From the NCBI GenBank assembly GCA_965153355.1, contig OZ231128.1, positions 22,816,001 through 22,880,000 of the forward strand: a DNA stretch of 64,000 bases, read 5' to 3'. This DNA is from Flaccisagitta enflata (taxonomy: Eukaryota; Chaetognatha; Sagittoidea; Aphragmophora). Of the stretch, positions 52,240-64,000 are shown one piece after another. Positions within the stretch are counted from its first letter, which is position 1. Each line of letters opens with the position of its first letter. The notes below the pieces were generated by a model. The model was not told where the DNA came from. It did no database searches and was given only the letters and a program-made list of their open reading frames with translations. The translations under genes and the position numbers were made by a program.

Positions 52240-53239
52240 GTTGTTTCTAAAATACTGGATCATCAAAGGATTTGCAACAGTAAAGTCTCACTTGAGAACA
52301 TGTGTCACCTGCAAAAAAGCAAACACAAGATTGGCTGGGCAGCAAATGGCTCCCCTGCCAGAATGGAGAACAACTCCATCACCACCGTTTACGCACACCG
52401 GGATGGACTACGCTGGTCCATTGTATGTCACAAAAACTGGTGCGCAAAAAAGATACATTCTGTTGTTCACCTGCGGCGTCACACGTGCAGTACACCTGGA
52501 ACTCACACAATCACTGGATACAAAAGACTTTCTTCTTGCCTTTGAGTGCTTCAGAGCAAGGAGAGGAACACCTTCCGTTCTTTACTCCAATAATGGCACA
52601 TCGTTTGTGGCCGCATCGAAAGCAATCCCACACATAAAATGGGAATTCATTACACCACTTGCCCCTTGGCATGGAGCCATATGGGAACGCTTGGTTCGCT
52701 CCATCAAAGCCCCGCTGAGAAAGGTTGTTGGAGGAGCAAGGTTGAAGGAGGTGGAGTTGAGAGTCGCCCTCACCAAGATTGAAGGAGTCATCAATTCTCG
52801 CCCCCTGACTGTTTTAAAGGGCGATGAAACACGCCAAATCACACCAGCCGAACTGATCAACGGAAGACCGCTCGATAAAATCGACATCCCTTACGTTCAA
52901 CTGGACGCAACGCGACGCTTGCAACACCTGGAAAGGACAAAGGAACAATTTTGGAAACAATGGCAGAAATGCTACCTGCCCTCGCTTCAGTCTTGCACAA
53001 AATGGCAGACACGCTGCTCCAACGTCAAAGAAGGAGATATCGTTCTTCTTCTGAAGGAGAATACCAAGAGACACACTTGGCCACTCGCGAAAGTTTTGGA
53101 AACTGTCGTCGGACGTGGCAATCTTGTTCGCACCGTGAAAGTGATTTGCGACGGAAAAGAAATTGTGCGCCCGATACAACACATTGTACCCCTTGAGGTA
53201 CCATCTGACAAAAACGAGCACATTGGATCAAGAGATTGA
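52220..53239 (+). pseudogene. BEL/Pao integrase (frame-shifted, catalytic Asp lost)
   Basis: It continues pol in another frame, beginning within the HTLNELFLKYWI segment. It has CVTCKKANTRLAGQQM (zinc-binding end), GMDYAGPL with the first catalytic Asp, LYSNNGTSF where LYSDNGTNF is usual, and APWHGAIWERLVRS with the catalytic Glu. The Asp-to-Asn change at codon 52589-52591 should abolish strand transfer. The C-terminal part has the usual W..FW..W...YL.SL and GDIVLL..EN motifs and ends before the polypurine tract. This copy cannot integrate by itself. Confidence 0.9.
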
Positions 53240-53399
53240 TACAATGTTTAAAAATCTCAACGACAACAACCAGATACAACGTCGAGCTGTGACTGCTGAC
53301 TACGCAACACTGCTTACTGTGAATAGTGTTCATATTTCGACTCTGACGTGGGTTTCTACCTATTTAGAAAATTATTGCAAACAATAATTTTGGGGCCAG

Positions 53400-53888
53400 T
53401 GTTAAGTTGCCTCAGTTGGGAATTTTCCATAGACTTGCGTAACCTTTTGTTAAAGACGTGTTAGGCTATTATTGGTTATGTGATTTCATATTAGTCATGC
53501 ATGATTGGCTAGAAAGCCGGGAGTCACGAGAATTTATAGATGAATTATGAGATAAATCACAGCGCATATTTAGACTCTCTGAATTTAGTTAGTTCACATT
53601 TAGTCTTCGTAGAAGAAAGACTTACAAATAAGACGTTCTCTTTTTAAAGTAAAAGCAAGGACGCATAAGGCTCTTGAATTGGGCTATTTTCTTTGGATTA
53701 AACAATCAAACCTACTACTTTTGGAAAGAATCCGTTTTCTCATTGTAATCTCATTTTATTACAAATCCTTTTACAATTATGCTCCTTACAACCGTCTAAT
53801 TAAGCGTTCACCTTCTAAGAGAAAAAGATAGACAGTGATAGTCACCAACAACAGATATCTGAAAGTCATTCAGCTAACTACAGTCCTT
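53400..53888 (+). repeat. Right LTR of the BEL/Pao element
   Basis: It starts TGTTAAGTTGCC after TTTTGGGGCCAG. Differences from the left LTR cluster around GCGCATATTTAGAC and near the 3' end. Confidence 0.92.
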
Positions 53889-53945
53889 GTCTCGATGTGG
53901 AGGTTGACATGGTTCAGCACGAACGCCAAATGTCTTTTTGCAGAA
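53889..53945 (-). pseudogene. Surviving upstream piece of the older BEL integrase
   Basis: On the minus strand it reads KRHLAFVLNHVNLHIET, ending at the right LTR. The left flank of the element carries VLNQDNLHIET again. So 32 bp (46934-46965 and 53889-53920, 28 of 32 identical) are present on both sides of the insertion. Confidence 0.7.
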
Positions 53946-55420
53946 CCTGATCGTGTAGTCTGTCTGTTTGTTCGTTTGGTGTTTAAAACCTTCTCATATT
54001 TTTGAACCAGACTTCAGAAGTTCATGAAACTTAACCAGTGTTATTTTTATGTCAATGGGAGCTTGTGTAACACTTTTCAGCAAAAATTATTAACTTTTAC
54101 CACCCTTTGCCTATTATTTTTGTAGTAATATTTTACTGCGACTTAAGTGGTTTACATAGGTAGAGGGTAGTAAAGGTTAATGAATTTTTTTCTAATTTGG
54201 TATACAAGTAGAGGGTAGTAAATAAACCACCCCTGCAAAATTTGAATTAAATCTGAAGTCTGGTTTATGAGATATAAGCTTATTTATGTAGTAATATATT
54301 ACTGTGACTTAGGCAGTTTATATAGGCAAAGGGTAGCAAAGTTATGTGAATTCTTTTTTAATTTGCTATACAAGTGAAGGATATTAATTGAACTGCCCCT
54401 GCAAAATTCGAATTAAATCTGAAGTCTGGTTTGTAAGATATTAGCTTATTAATGTAGTAATATGTTACTAGAACTTGGGCAATTTATATAGAGGATTAGA
54501 GTTGATGAATTCTTTTACTTGCTCATTTATTACATTCTGATTTTTCTTTAGGTTTGCCATCATGGATTTCAAGATTTATCTTCAGCTACTGTCATCATCT
54601 TCAACTACTGTCATCATCTTCAACTACTGTCATCATCTTCAACTACTGTCATCTTCAACTACTGTCATCATCTTCAACTACTGTCATCATCTTCAACTAC
54701 TGTCATCATCTTCAACTACTGTCATCATCTTCAACTACTGTCATCATCTTCAACTACTGTCATCATCTTCAACTACTGTCATCATCTTCAACTACCGTCA
54801 TCATCTTCAACTACCGTCATCATCTTCAACTAGTGTCATCATCTTCAATTACTGTCATCATCTTCAACTACTGTCATCATCTTCAACTACTGTCATCACC
54901 TATAAAAAATTTTTAGAAAATTTTTTTTATAAATTTTTTTGAAAATTTTTTTGAAATTTTTTTTTTAAAATTTTTTTATTTTTGGAATTTTTTTAAAATT
55001 TTTGGAAAGTTTTTTTGGAAAGTTTTTAAATTTGTTTTGAAAATTTTTTGAAAATTTTTTTAAAATTTTTTTGAAATTTTTTTGAAAATTTTTGGAAAGT
55101 TTTTAAAGTTTTTTGGAAAGTTTTTTGAAATTTGTTTTGAAAAATTTTTTGAAAAATCTTTTTTAAAATTTTTTAAAAACTTTTTTGAACATGTTTTTCT
55201 TAGATTTTTGTTGTCATTATCAATCATGGTTGTCATCATCATCATCCACTATTGTTATCGTTATTAGGTTTAGTCATCATTAAAACAATATTGAATGTTT
55301 TTTTTTCTTTTTCCTTGAAATTACTGTCTTGTCGTGTGTCTCATCGAGTTGCGTTTACGCAACGAGAAAGCTTCAAAAATTACAGTCCCCAGTCGGGGAC
55401 TGTAATTTTGAAGCTTTTTA
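53945..55420 (+). mobile_element. Family C tandem-core element, copy 2
   Basis: Head CCTGATCGTGTAGTCTGTCTG shortened by one GTCT unit, body with ACCAGACTTCAGAAGTTC and AGGTAGAGGGTAGTAAA as in copy 1, then a core of TCATCTTCAACTACTG 16-bp units (54590-54900) and an AT-rich GAAAATTTTTTT array (54905-55190). The end is GAGTTGCGTTTACGCAACGAG and a long terminal hairpin (AAGCTTCAAAAATTACAGTC and its mirror, 55368-55416). Confidence 0.82.
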
Positions 55421-55764
55421 CTCTCTGGACAGCCAAGAAGTCACTGAAATGTTTCACCTTACTATTCATCAGCAAAAATTTATAGTTTTGAACAATTTCC
55501 TTTTTTCATTTTCAGTCCCGGCATCTTAAAAATAGAAATACTTGCCTCGTTGAGCTCACATTAAAGATTCCAGATCAGCATATTGTTCTCTTCCACTAGG
55601 ACGACGGTTTAAATTTTTCTCTTTTTCGTTAAGGAAAAAACAACACATTAAAAAAAATTGAGATGATCCTAATACCTAGTGAATAAGAGGGTTATCTAGG
55701 CAACGAGTGAAGGAGCTTTTCCCCAATGCCTACCCTCTCTCCCTCCCCATTTTCTATCGAACAG
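55421..55764. other. Intron-like sequence upstream of the AKAP17A exons
   Basis: AT-rich with a pyrimidine tract (CTACCCTCTCTCCCTCCCC) leading to the acceptor. No earlier AKAP17A exon was found between here and the BEL element. Confidence 0.5.
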
Positions 55765-57187
55765 AGCAAGTCGATCCTGAAGAACGTGTTGACGCGAATC
55801 GAAGGCGGAACGATCAAGTTGAGCGGATTCACAGAAATCCTCAAAGTGAAAGCGGCCGAGGCAAAATTACCTTTTCCGGTGCGCCACGATTGGGATTCTT
55901 ATTTCAGAGACTCCAAAGACATGAACGAAATGGTGCCTGGTGAGTTGTTCCTTTCTGGTGCCTAAATGTTGATTTCTCAAACCTGAACATTTTTTCATTT
56001 AATATTTTCTCTGACTCCTTTACTTCTCATCGAGTCTCTTCACCTTCCGTATAGATCTAATACACTTTTTATTTTTTATAAGAACCTAGTTTAAGAACAT
56101 CAAGCCTTGAAATCGCTCAAAAATTTAGAACATTGTAGTTGTTTCACTAGTAGCTATCTCTATCTCTTTCGAAGGCTTCAGAAAATAAATTACGTTGTTA
56201 TAAAAAATTAAAAGTGTATCAATCAGTGACATATGCCCTTATCTATTTTTGGTGGGCATTTGAGCTTTGGGTTAGACTCAGAATGGATGTTTGCTGAGTT
56301 AGTTTTACTAAATGGAAAACTATGAGTGATGCGCGTAGTATGGAAGTAATTAATCAGTGAGGGCTCACAAGGCCCGCTTTCATATTTTTCAGTTTGGGTA
56401 TAGTGAGGGATATTGTTCCACTTGTCATACATCCCATAACAACGTACCCCTAAAAAGTAACACTTTGACATAGGTTATTGCTAATGAAGAATGGGGCTGA
56501 GAAAAATGTGTTAATTTCTAATGCTCCTTTATCCGGTATGGCATGGCCGGGTATTTGTCTTTTTGCCTTGATTCCGACATCCAGGCTATTCATTATATGA
56601 TATACAATGTTTTATGTCATTTAATGCCTTATCTACACAACGTGTTAGTGATTGTCTAATCCCCTTCTCGTTCCTTTCCCGGTTGGTGTCTGACACAGGC
56701 GAGCGACCTGACACGATCCATTTGGAATTGCTGCCATGCAAGTGGTTTTTCGATCAGCGTTTTAACAACGCCAATCGTCCATCGCCTCACGTTCTTCAAA
56801 AGGTATCAAGGGAGATTTGCTTAGCTCACGCGTTCCCTTTCTTGTCAGTTGTCACTGAATATCCAATCCTCGTTATAAAAGGTTTCCGATTTTTTGTGTG
56901 CGATGGTGTTAAGGTCGGTCTAGGTCCTCTACCAAACAGCACGTGATTACTCGTCTCATGTTAATATCGCAAAGCACCACAACTCCATCACTGTCACTAA
57001 CAAATGTTTTTCATATTCCTCGCCACAGGTTTTTGAGACGTTTGGTGAGATTCGTTGCGTGGACATTCCCGTTCTCGATCCCTATCGCCGGAACAACATG
57101 AAAGAGGCTAAAACATTCTCCACTTTCGATGCTCACCTCACCTTTGAAGCCTACATTCAGTACGTCGAGTACATCTCTTTCGTCAAG
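55765..57187 (+). CDS. AKAP17A: AKAP17A-like gene, three internal exons
   Basis: Exons 55765-55939, 56699-56802 and 57029-57187 have GT..AG introns of 759 and 226 bp and matching phases (1 then 0). They encode GTIKLSGFTEILKVKAAEAK, PFPVRHDWDSYFRDSKDMNE, GERPDTIHLELLPCKWFF and IRCVDIPVLDPYR..FDAHLTFEAYIQYVEY. This follows, nearly residue for residue in conserved blocks, the RRM-like region of A-kinase anchor protein 17A (XE7), a nuclear speckle protein that binds protein kinase A regulatory subunits and influences splice-site choice. The start of the first exon is set by ATCGAACAG. The N-terminal exons and the Lys/Glu/Arg-rich C-terminal coiled coil are not in the window; a palindrome follows 300 bp downstream. 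Identification is from memory of the human protein. Confidence 0.88.
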
Positions 57188-59639
57188 GTTAGGGGGACTT
57201 TTGGGACTGGGCTGCTTTCGGGAGAGAGGGATTCATCTTCATCAAAATCATAATCAAAACACTTTTCCCCATTGACAGGTGGCCAAAGATTGAAAGATAT
57301 TTGTTTGTCACATTGCCAGATACTAGCGTAATGATAAAAAGCCATGATTTGGAACGGGACTGTTAGTTGAGGCTGTTTTTTTAAATTTGCCTGCTTTTTA
57401 GCAAAGTTAGAGATATTGCAAGCACGCTGGAAACTATCAAAACTGATAACTAGACTCTTTGCCTTTTGCCCAATCACGTACTTATAGTCCAGGATTTAAG
57501 AGAAAGGACTCGGCGAATCTGGAAGAAGGTCTGAAAATTTGCATACAGGGTCAGTTTTTCGTGCCGAACAAGACTGGAAGGGGTACACGTTCGATTTTTA
57601 AGTGTACCCCTTCAAAAAACGCGTTTTTTTCAAAAAAAAAACTTTGAAGTTGCGCTGACGCCAAACTAATTGACCGATGACTATAAAATTTTAGGTGAAG
57701 AAAAATATGCCTTTTTTCTATTTCCATGCAAAATTTCAGCCAAATCCGTTCAGTAGAAGCGAAGTTATGGCTGTTTAAAGTCTAGGTCTATTTTCAAAAA
57801 AAGGGCTATGTTTCAATTTTGAGGTAAAATTTTGTTCTTTTGAGCTAAAAGTCTGAAACTGTTTTTAGCCTTTAATTTTACCCTAATTTACTCAAAAAAC
57901 AAAAAATTTTGAAAAAATCTAACGTTTTTTTCATTTTTTGGCCTAAAAACCCAAAAATTGAGGCTTAAAATTTTGACCTGATTTTCAAAAAGGGCTTGTT
58001 CAAGGAAAATATTGGAATCAAGGGCGCCCACTCAGGGAATCTATTGTCATCAAGTGTACCAACTTATTCCCAAACTTTCAGAGGGGTACTTTAACCCAAA
58101 AGGACAAAATTCAATTTTAAAGTATTAAAAAAAACGACCCAAAATTTTGCATATTTGGACCCCTAGGGATATTTGGTAACGCTATGGCCAAACGCTTCAA
58201 GCGATTTGCCTAAAATTTTGCATGCCAGTCCCAATATATAAGGGGCATATTTGTGCCAAATTTCAGCTTTCCAACTAAACAGTAAGTAGGAATTTTAGGC
58301 TAGAAAAGCCAAAAAAGGGGTAAAAAATGACCTATATTTGGTTTTTTAGCCATAAATGGTTCAAATTTTGCCTCACATGCTTGAAATTTTGCATAGAGAC
58401 TGCCTTTGGTATTGCCCATGAGAGAAAAAAAAGAGTTGACCAAGTTCCTAAATATTTTGCCTGTAAATGGCAAAAGTTCAAAAAATCAAAAATCAAAATT
58501 TTGCAAAAATCTTCAAAAAGAGCTATTTCTAAGAAGATTTTTTAAAAATTTCCACACGCTACTGGAAACAAATCTCCAAATGCATATTTACTTGTGTACA
58601 AAATTTGGTGGCACTTCTATAACCGTGAGACTCAAAAATACCCTTAAAAGCCTCAAAAAATGGGTCCAAAAATACTGTAATTCTTGTTACTTGGGTACAC
58701 TTTAGGTCGCTATGGCCAAACGCTTTAAACCATCTGCACAAAATATTGCACACTAGTCCTTAGGTACTAAGAGAGTCTCCATGCCAAATTGCAGCCTCCA
58801 AATCAAATCTCAAGTATGATATTTTGGCCATAGTTTCCTCTTAAAAGGCCAAAAAATGCCAATTTTCACCTTTTTTTGGCTGTAAAACACCTAATTTTTG
58901 GGCTATATGCCTGAAATTTTGCATGTAGATCTACTAGTTGTAGGTTAATACCTGTGCAAAATTTTGACATAATGCTCAAATCATTAGTGTGATTTTTTGG
59001 CAAAATATTCCCAAAAACGGCTTAAAAATACAAAATTATGGCCTTTTTAGTAATAACCCAGTTATTCTAGGTATTTAGTTTAAATATGAGTGTTAGCTAC
59101 ATTAGAACTTTGGGTGGTAAATTTGTACTTATCATGGCTATTGAATTAATAATAGCATTTCTTTTATCATTATGAGACTTAACAGGGCGAGCAAAAAAAT
59201 TTGTACTTGGTCTATAGCTCGACTAGTAGAGCTAAAATTTGAACAAGAGTATCTTAGTCATACTAAAAGCGGAAATTAAGAACAGCTGATATTATTTTCT
59301 TATATGGCCATGACAAGTTCTTAAGAAAAAACAGGAAATCAGATTTTGACGATTTTATGTTAAGGCTGTGTTTATTCATAAATGAAGGTTTTTGCAACTT
59401 TGAAAATGAATATATTCTCCGAACATGTGTGGGGGAAATGACGATTTACAATAAAACTTATCGGAAGGATTACAAATAAGCCATGGGTCCAAAGCAGTAA
59501 TAAGACACAGTATACAATGATACGCAAGTGAGAGAGTTATTTTCAGAAATTGCATTCATTGAGTGGATAATGGAAGCTTGTTGATTATGTAACCCGAAAG
59601 AAGTTGTGACTTCTTGAGAAAGTTTTTAGTTGCTGTTGA

Positions 59640-59745
59640 GTTTGTTGATGAGTTTGTTGTGGTTGTTGTTGTGGTTGTTGTTGTTATTGTTGTTGAGTTT
59701 GTTGTTACGTTTGTTGTTGAGTTTGAGTTGCTGTTGAGGTTGTAA
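59640..59745. repeat. (GTT)n-rich low-complexity tract
   Basis: GTTGTTGTTGAGTTTGTTG-type repeats within the palindrome spacer. Confidence 0.85.
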
Positions 59746-59996
59746 TTTTCCCGGTTCTGATTTCCCGTCCGCCTAAGAGTTGCAGGATAACGTAAACGGC
59801 CCCCATGTCAAATGATGCTGCGCGGTAGGCGGAAGAAGAAATCTAGGAGAGGGAAATATAAGTACAGATGACATATTTGAACGCGTAACAGAGTGGATAC
59901 TTCCACTTATTTGACAGAATCAACTTAGGGCTTGCTTCTCAATCCACTCAAATGAAACCCATTCGCAAATTGATAAGATACATAAAACCTAATTTA

Positions 59997-60345
59997 ACAC
60001 GTTTACAAGTTTTAGCAGACCAATAGCGATTTTTTCTGCATTGAGCTTCAATTTGTTAGCTTTAAAATAATCATTTAGGCTTTCAAGTTCATGATTAAGT
60101 GTGGCTTCTACCTCAGGTAGATTTTTGCCCCTAAGCACAAGATTTGTGTCATCAGCGAACATTACCGGGATAAGTTTGTCAAGGGCAGCAGGGAGGTCAT
60201 TTATATATATGAGAAACAGTAGTGGTCCCAAGATACTACCTTGAGGCACTCCAACTGTAATCGGTGACATTGTGCTGTTTACACCATCTACATCCACATA
60301 TTGCTGTCTGTTTGTCAGGTATGATCTAGATAGGTTGTTTGACTA
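59997..60345 (-). pseudogene. LINE reverse transcriptase fragment
   Basis: On the minus strand it reads SYLTNRQQYVDVDGVN, VGVPQGSILGPLLFLIYIND, MFADDTNLVLRG and NDYFKANKLKLNAEK. These match the central RT motifs of the LINE at 2.5-5.6 kb but differ enough to be another copy or relative. Both ends are lost. Confidence 0.88.
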
Positions 60346-62612
60346 TAAACGTATTAAGGGGAGTTAGTTAGGTCATCTAGGAGGGGTTTCAGTCAACAAA
60401 AGTGATATATCAATCAAATTTAGACAAGAGATAAATGTATTTTTACTAGAAAAAGAAATCCTTTGTCAATTTCTATTTATGACCCAGTTGGTCTAAAAAT
60501 GTATTCTGCTGTCTACAATTGTTTTTTTTTTCTTATTTTTACTTAAGCTGAAGGTGAAGTTTTGCATGAATACTTTCCCATCACTTTAGAACTGTTACAC
60601 AAAATTTCAGGCTTTAAATCCAGATATTGAACTATTAACAGCCTTAGCGAGCTCTAGTTTTGCATCTCTTGAGCTATTTGTGGGGATTTTTTTTGCCAAA
60701 AAATGATAAATAGAATTAGAATTTGAGTAAGAGACCAAAACCTGGCATGAATATTTTCCCATCACTTGGAAACTAACAAAACTTCAGGCGAATAGCCAAA
60801 GAAATGAGCTATTGAGGGCAATAAAACAGCTAAAATTTTGCAACTTTGGATCATTTTGGGGAGTAAATGGCTAAAAATTCTTACTGAAAATTTTGACTAG
60901 AGACTAAAATTTAGTATGGAGCATATCCCGTTACGACTGATGATAGGTGCAAAATTTCATACATTTAGCCCCAATCCTTAGCTCTTCATGGCTTAAAAAC
61001 ACTAAAAATCTGTGTTTGTAGTTTTTTTTCAGAAAAATTAGGTAGAAAAGTCACTCAAAGAATCTTACTAGGCAGCTGAAATTAAGCATGGTGTTTTTTT
61101 CATCACTTTGGAGCATGTGTGCAAAATTTTGGCTACTAAGTCCAGATATTGAGTGTTTTATGGCCTAAAAAGGCCATAATTTTGTATTTTTAAGCCGTTT
61201 TTGGGAATATTTTGCCAAAAAATCACACTAATGATTTGAGCATTATGTCAAAATTTTGCACAGGTATTAACCTACAACTAGTAGATCTACATGCAAAATT
61301 TCAGGCATATAGCCCAAAAATTAGGTGTTTTACAGCCAAAAAAAGGTGAAAATTGGCATTTTTTGGCCTTTTAAGAGGAAACTATGGCCAAAAAATCATA
61401 CTTGAGATTTGATTTGGAGGCTGCAATTTGGCTTGGAGACTCTCTTAATACCTAAGGACTAGTGTGCAAAATTTTGTGCAGATGGTTTAAAGCGTTTGGC
61501 CATAGCGACCTAAAGTGTACCCAAGTAACAAGAATTGCAGTATTTTTGGACCCATTTTTTGAGGCTTTTAAGGGTATTTTTGAGTCTCACGGTTATAGAA
61601 GTGCCACCAAATTTTGTACACAAGTAAATATGCATTTGGAGATTTGTTTCCAGTAGCGTGTGGAAATTTTTAAAAAATCTTCCTAGAAATAGCTCTTTTT
61701 GAAGATTTTTGCAAAATTTTGATTTTTGATTTTTTGAACTTTTGCCGTTTACAGGCAAAATATTTAGGAACTTGGTCAACTCTTTTTTTTCTCTCATGGG
61801 CAATACCAAAGGCAGTCTCTATGCAAAATTTCAAGCATGTGAGGCAAAATTTGAACCATTTATGGCTAAAAAACCAAATATAGGTCAATTTTTACCCCTT
61901 TTTTGGCTTTTCTAGCCTAAAATTCCTTCTTACTGTTTAGTTGGAAAGCTGAAATTTGGCACAAATATGCCCCTTATATATTGGGACTTGCATGCAAAAT
62001 TTTAGGCAAATCGCTTGAAGCGTTTGGCCATAGCGTTACCAAATATCCCTAGGGGTCCAAATATGCAAAATTTTGGGTCGTTTTTTTTAATACTTTAAAA
62101 TTGAATTTTGTCCTTTTGGGTTAATGTACCCCTCTGAAAGTTTGGGAATAAGTTGGTACACTTGATGACAATAGATTCCCTGAGTGGGCGCCCTTGATTC
62201 CAATATTTTCCTTGAACAAGCCCTTTTGGAAAATCAGGTCAAAATTTTAAGCCTCAATTTTTGGGTTTTTAGGCCAAAAAATGAAAAAAACGTCAGATTT
62301 TTTCAAAATTTTTTGTTTTTTGAGTAAATTAGGGTAAAATTAAAGGCTAAAAACAGTTTCAGACTTTTAGCTCAAAAGAACAAAATTTTACCTCAAAATT
62401 GAAACATAGCCCTTTTTTTGAAAATAGACCTAGACTTTAAACAGCCATAACTTCGCTTCTACTGAACGGATTTGGCTGAAATTTTGCATGGAAGTAGAAA
62501 AAAGGCATATTTTTCTTCACCTAAAATTTTATAGTCATCGGTCAATTAGTTTGGCGTCAGCGTAACTTCAAAGTTTTTTTTTTGAAAAAAACGCGTTTTT
62601 TGAAAGGGTACT

Positions 62613-64000
62613 ATCTAGAACATATGTATATCGACAGGCATTTTAAGCAATAACCCTGTTAAGAATAAAGAATCTATATAAAAATCAGTGAGATTCTGAA
62701 ACTATTTCGAATTTCTGACCAAATGCTGCAAACCGCATCCTTTTAGCTCAAGGCGTTTAGAATTGACAGGCAAAACGAGATTGATACTTCAATTAGAAAA
62801 TGGCCAAAAAAATGCATCTAGTTTCTTTTCAAATTACTAAGTCTCCTTTCAGATAGATAGGAGGTTTTTTCCACCCTATTTTTTGTCCTAATTACAGCGC
62901 CCAACACCTTTGCTACATTGTCTTGGTTAATTTCAACCTCTCTGAATCATTGGGATTGCAACTGAAGCAAAAGGAAGAAGATGGCATACACTGAGGAATT
63001 TTTTAAATAAAGTTTTATGAAGGATAGTTATCATGCATTTATACAAAGCTAGGTATACAAAGTATTTTTTAGAAGATCTTAAAAACTCTCTGCCGTCCTT
63101 GTTTTTCTATTGTATTGGTGCTGACGGGTGTAAAAACAAAGGTTTTAGACATTTTTTGGCAAAAAAAATCAATTTCTTAATATTTAGTAAGAACAAAAAC
63201 AGGGTGCTCAATTCCGAGTAGCTTTTGAAGCCTGTTTTTTCACCTTTTTAAAAGTTTTTAGCCACCATTGACTGATTCCAATGGTCATTTTTTGTGTTTG
63301 ACTAAAAGCCATGTAAAAATTCTTTAATTCAAGCCCAACCGGAGGTTGCTAGCTCAATTTTTTGAAGAGATATACCAAAATGCAGGCCAATGGTCCGAGT
63401 CGGAATGGATCAATTTCTGCATCTTGGAGAGATTATCTTGTTTTCTGTATAACTTCTAAACGAATTGAGCTACAGACCTGGGATTGGTCTTGATTTGAAG
63501 ATTTTTCATGAGGAGAGTATGCAAAGTTGCAATGCTGAATAGTAGGCTGCCACACGTCCCGTCAACGCAACTTCAGGAGCCTCCAAAGATCATAATATAA
63601 TGTCACAAGATAGCAACAACCAGAGCTCGGTCCTACGACGTCAAAGGACCACCAAAACGATTTATATTTTTAACTTAACATCCTTTTATGAACCAACTTG
63701 TTAACAGTACTCTTAGGAAGCTCCAGTGGCTCGTCGACACCTCCTATGCATCTGCAGCCGTCAAGGCGTTCAGCAGTCGGAGGAAGCACCCCAGAGTTAT
63801 TAAAATTCATCAGCACTTTTATTTTGACCACATGCACATTCAGACATTGACACCTAGACACACATATCCCACAATCATCCAACTGCCCTTCAGCACGCTC
63901 ATAGTAGCATCTTACTCCCCAGAGACAAAGGTCCCAACTGCAACCACAAATATAACAGCATCTCTAGAACTTGCCGTGTCAGTCCGTCAATGAGTTTTTC
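62613..64000. other. AT-rich repeats and unassigned sequence
   Basis: 62613-62720 is a diverged, inverted relative of 28.8-28.92 kb. Around 63450-63500 the recurrent phrase AACGAATTGAGCTACAGACC appears. From 63540 to the window end the base composition is more balanced (TGTCCCGTCAACGCAACTTC; SSGSS/STPP-type frames), but no exon can be supported. The downstream AKAP17A exons are not seen. Confidence 0.45.

Larger units (their letters stand above)
46966..53888 (+). mobile_element. BEL/Pao LTR retrotransposon, nearly complete but inactivated
   Basis: LTRs 46966-47453 and 53400-53888 start TGTTAAGTTGCCTCAGTTGG and are about 95% alike by eye, so the insertion is not very recent. Order is LTR, leader with a nested family A piece, gag, pol (zinc knuckles, protease, RT, RNase H), integrase, LTR. 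The sequence just before the right LTR (TTTTGGGGCCAG) looks like a polypurine tract. Defects are a one-base frame break before the integrase and Asn in place of the second catalytic Asp of the integrase. It is inserted in an older minus-strand BEL fragment. Confidence 0.93.
57485..62612. mobile_element. Palindromic element F, copy 2 (5.1 kb)
   Basis: The left arm (about 57485-59052) and right arm (about 61160-62612) are inverted copies differing by few bases. For example, the frame at 58327-58545 recurs at 61670-61888 on the other strand with two residue changes. The ends match element F at 21.6 kb (TAGTCCAGGATTTAAGAG; CATACAGGGTCAGTTTTTCG). The right arm lacks the outermost 120 bp and runs into another repeat at 62613. 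The spacer holds a dead LINE fragment. I do not consider the frames in the arms genes. Confidence 0.85.

Noticed and set aside
58327-61888. Nearly identical 72- and 99-residue frames on opposite strands
   Set aside because: Same reason: they lie in the near-identical arms of the 5-kb palindrome.

Overview
The window comes from the nuclear genome of an invertebrate animal; I cannot name the species. It holds intron-split genes with canonical GT..AG boundaries and conserved animal protein domains, but most of it is transposable elements, fold-back repeats, minisatellites and very long GA/CA/GAAA microsatellites. A TTAGG-like array at 2.4 kb is a weak arthropod hint and does not settle the question. 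I see no bacterial genes, no CRISPR array and no rRNA.

Layout. 0-16 kb: tandem-core repeat elements, a 1053-residue non-LTR retrotransposon protein (minus strand, 2.48-5.65 kb), small MITEs and microsatellites. 16-31 kb: fold-back elements, nested repeat insertions, an 89-bp minisatellite and a large palindrome (21.4-23.6 kb). 31-34 kb: three minus-strand exons whose splice phases fit together and encode a cysteine-containing repeated module that I do not recognise. 35-37 kb: a broken copy of a widespread ORF family, then a tandem-core element. 39-44 kb: the 3' half of a minus-strand trypsin-like serine protease gene (three phase-compatible exons, stop at 39624), with repeats in its introns. 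44-54 kb: a remnant of a minus-strand BEL/Pao element followed by an unusual GC-rich ORF, interrupted by a nearly complete but inactivated plus-strand BEL/Pao element with 488-bp LTRs (46966-53888). 55.7-57.2 kb: three exons of a plus-strand AKAP17A-like gene. 57.5-62.6 kb: a 5-kb palindrome with nearly identical arms around a dead LINE fragment.

The host genes are a probable AKAP17A orthologue (splicing-associated A-kinase anchoring protein), a secreted serine protease and the unrecognised repeated-module gene. Nothing suggests they work in one pathway. The more unusual content is the repeat biology: a hAT-like MITE family with clear 8-bp target duplications in four copies; a second MITE family with 3-bp duplications in three copies; and a group of hairpin + (GTCY)n + variable tandem-core elements that resemble Helentron-derived (HINE/DINE/pearl-like) elements. 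Repeats also sit next to or inside splicing signals of the two minus-strand genes.
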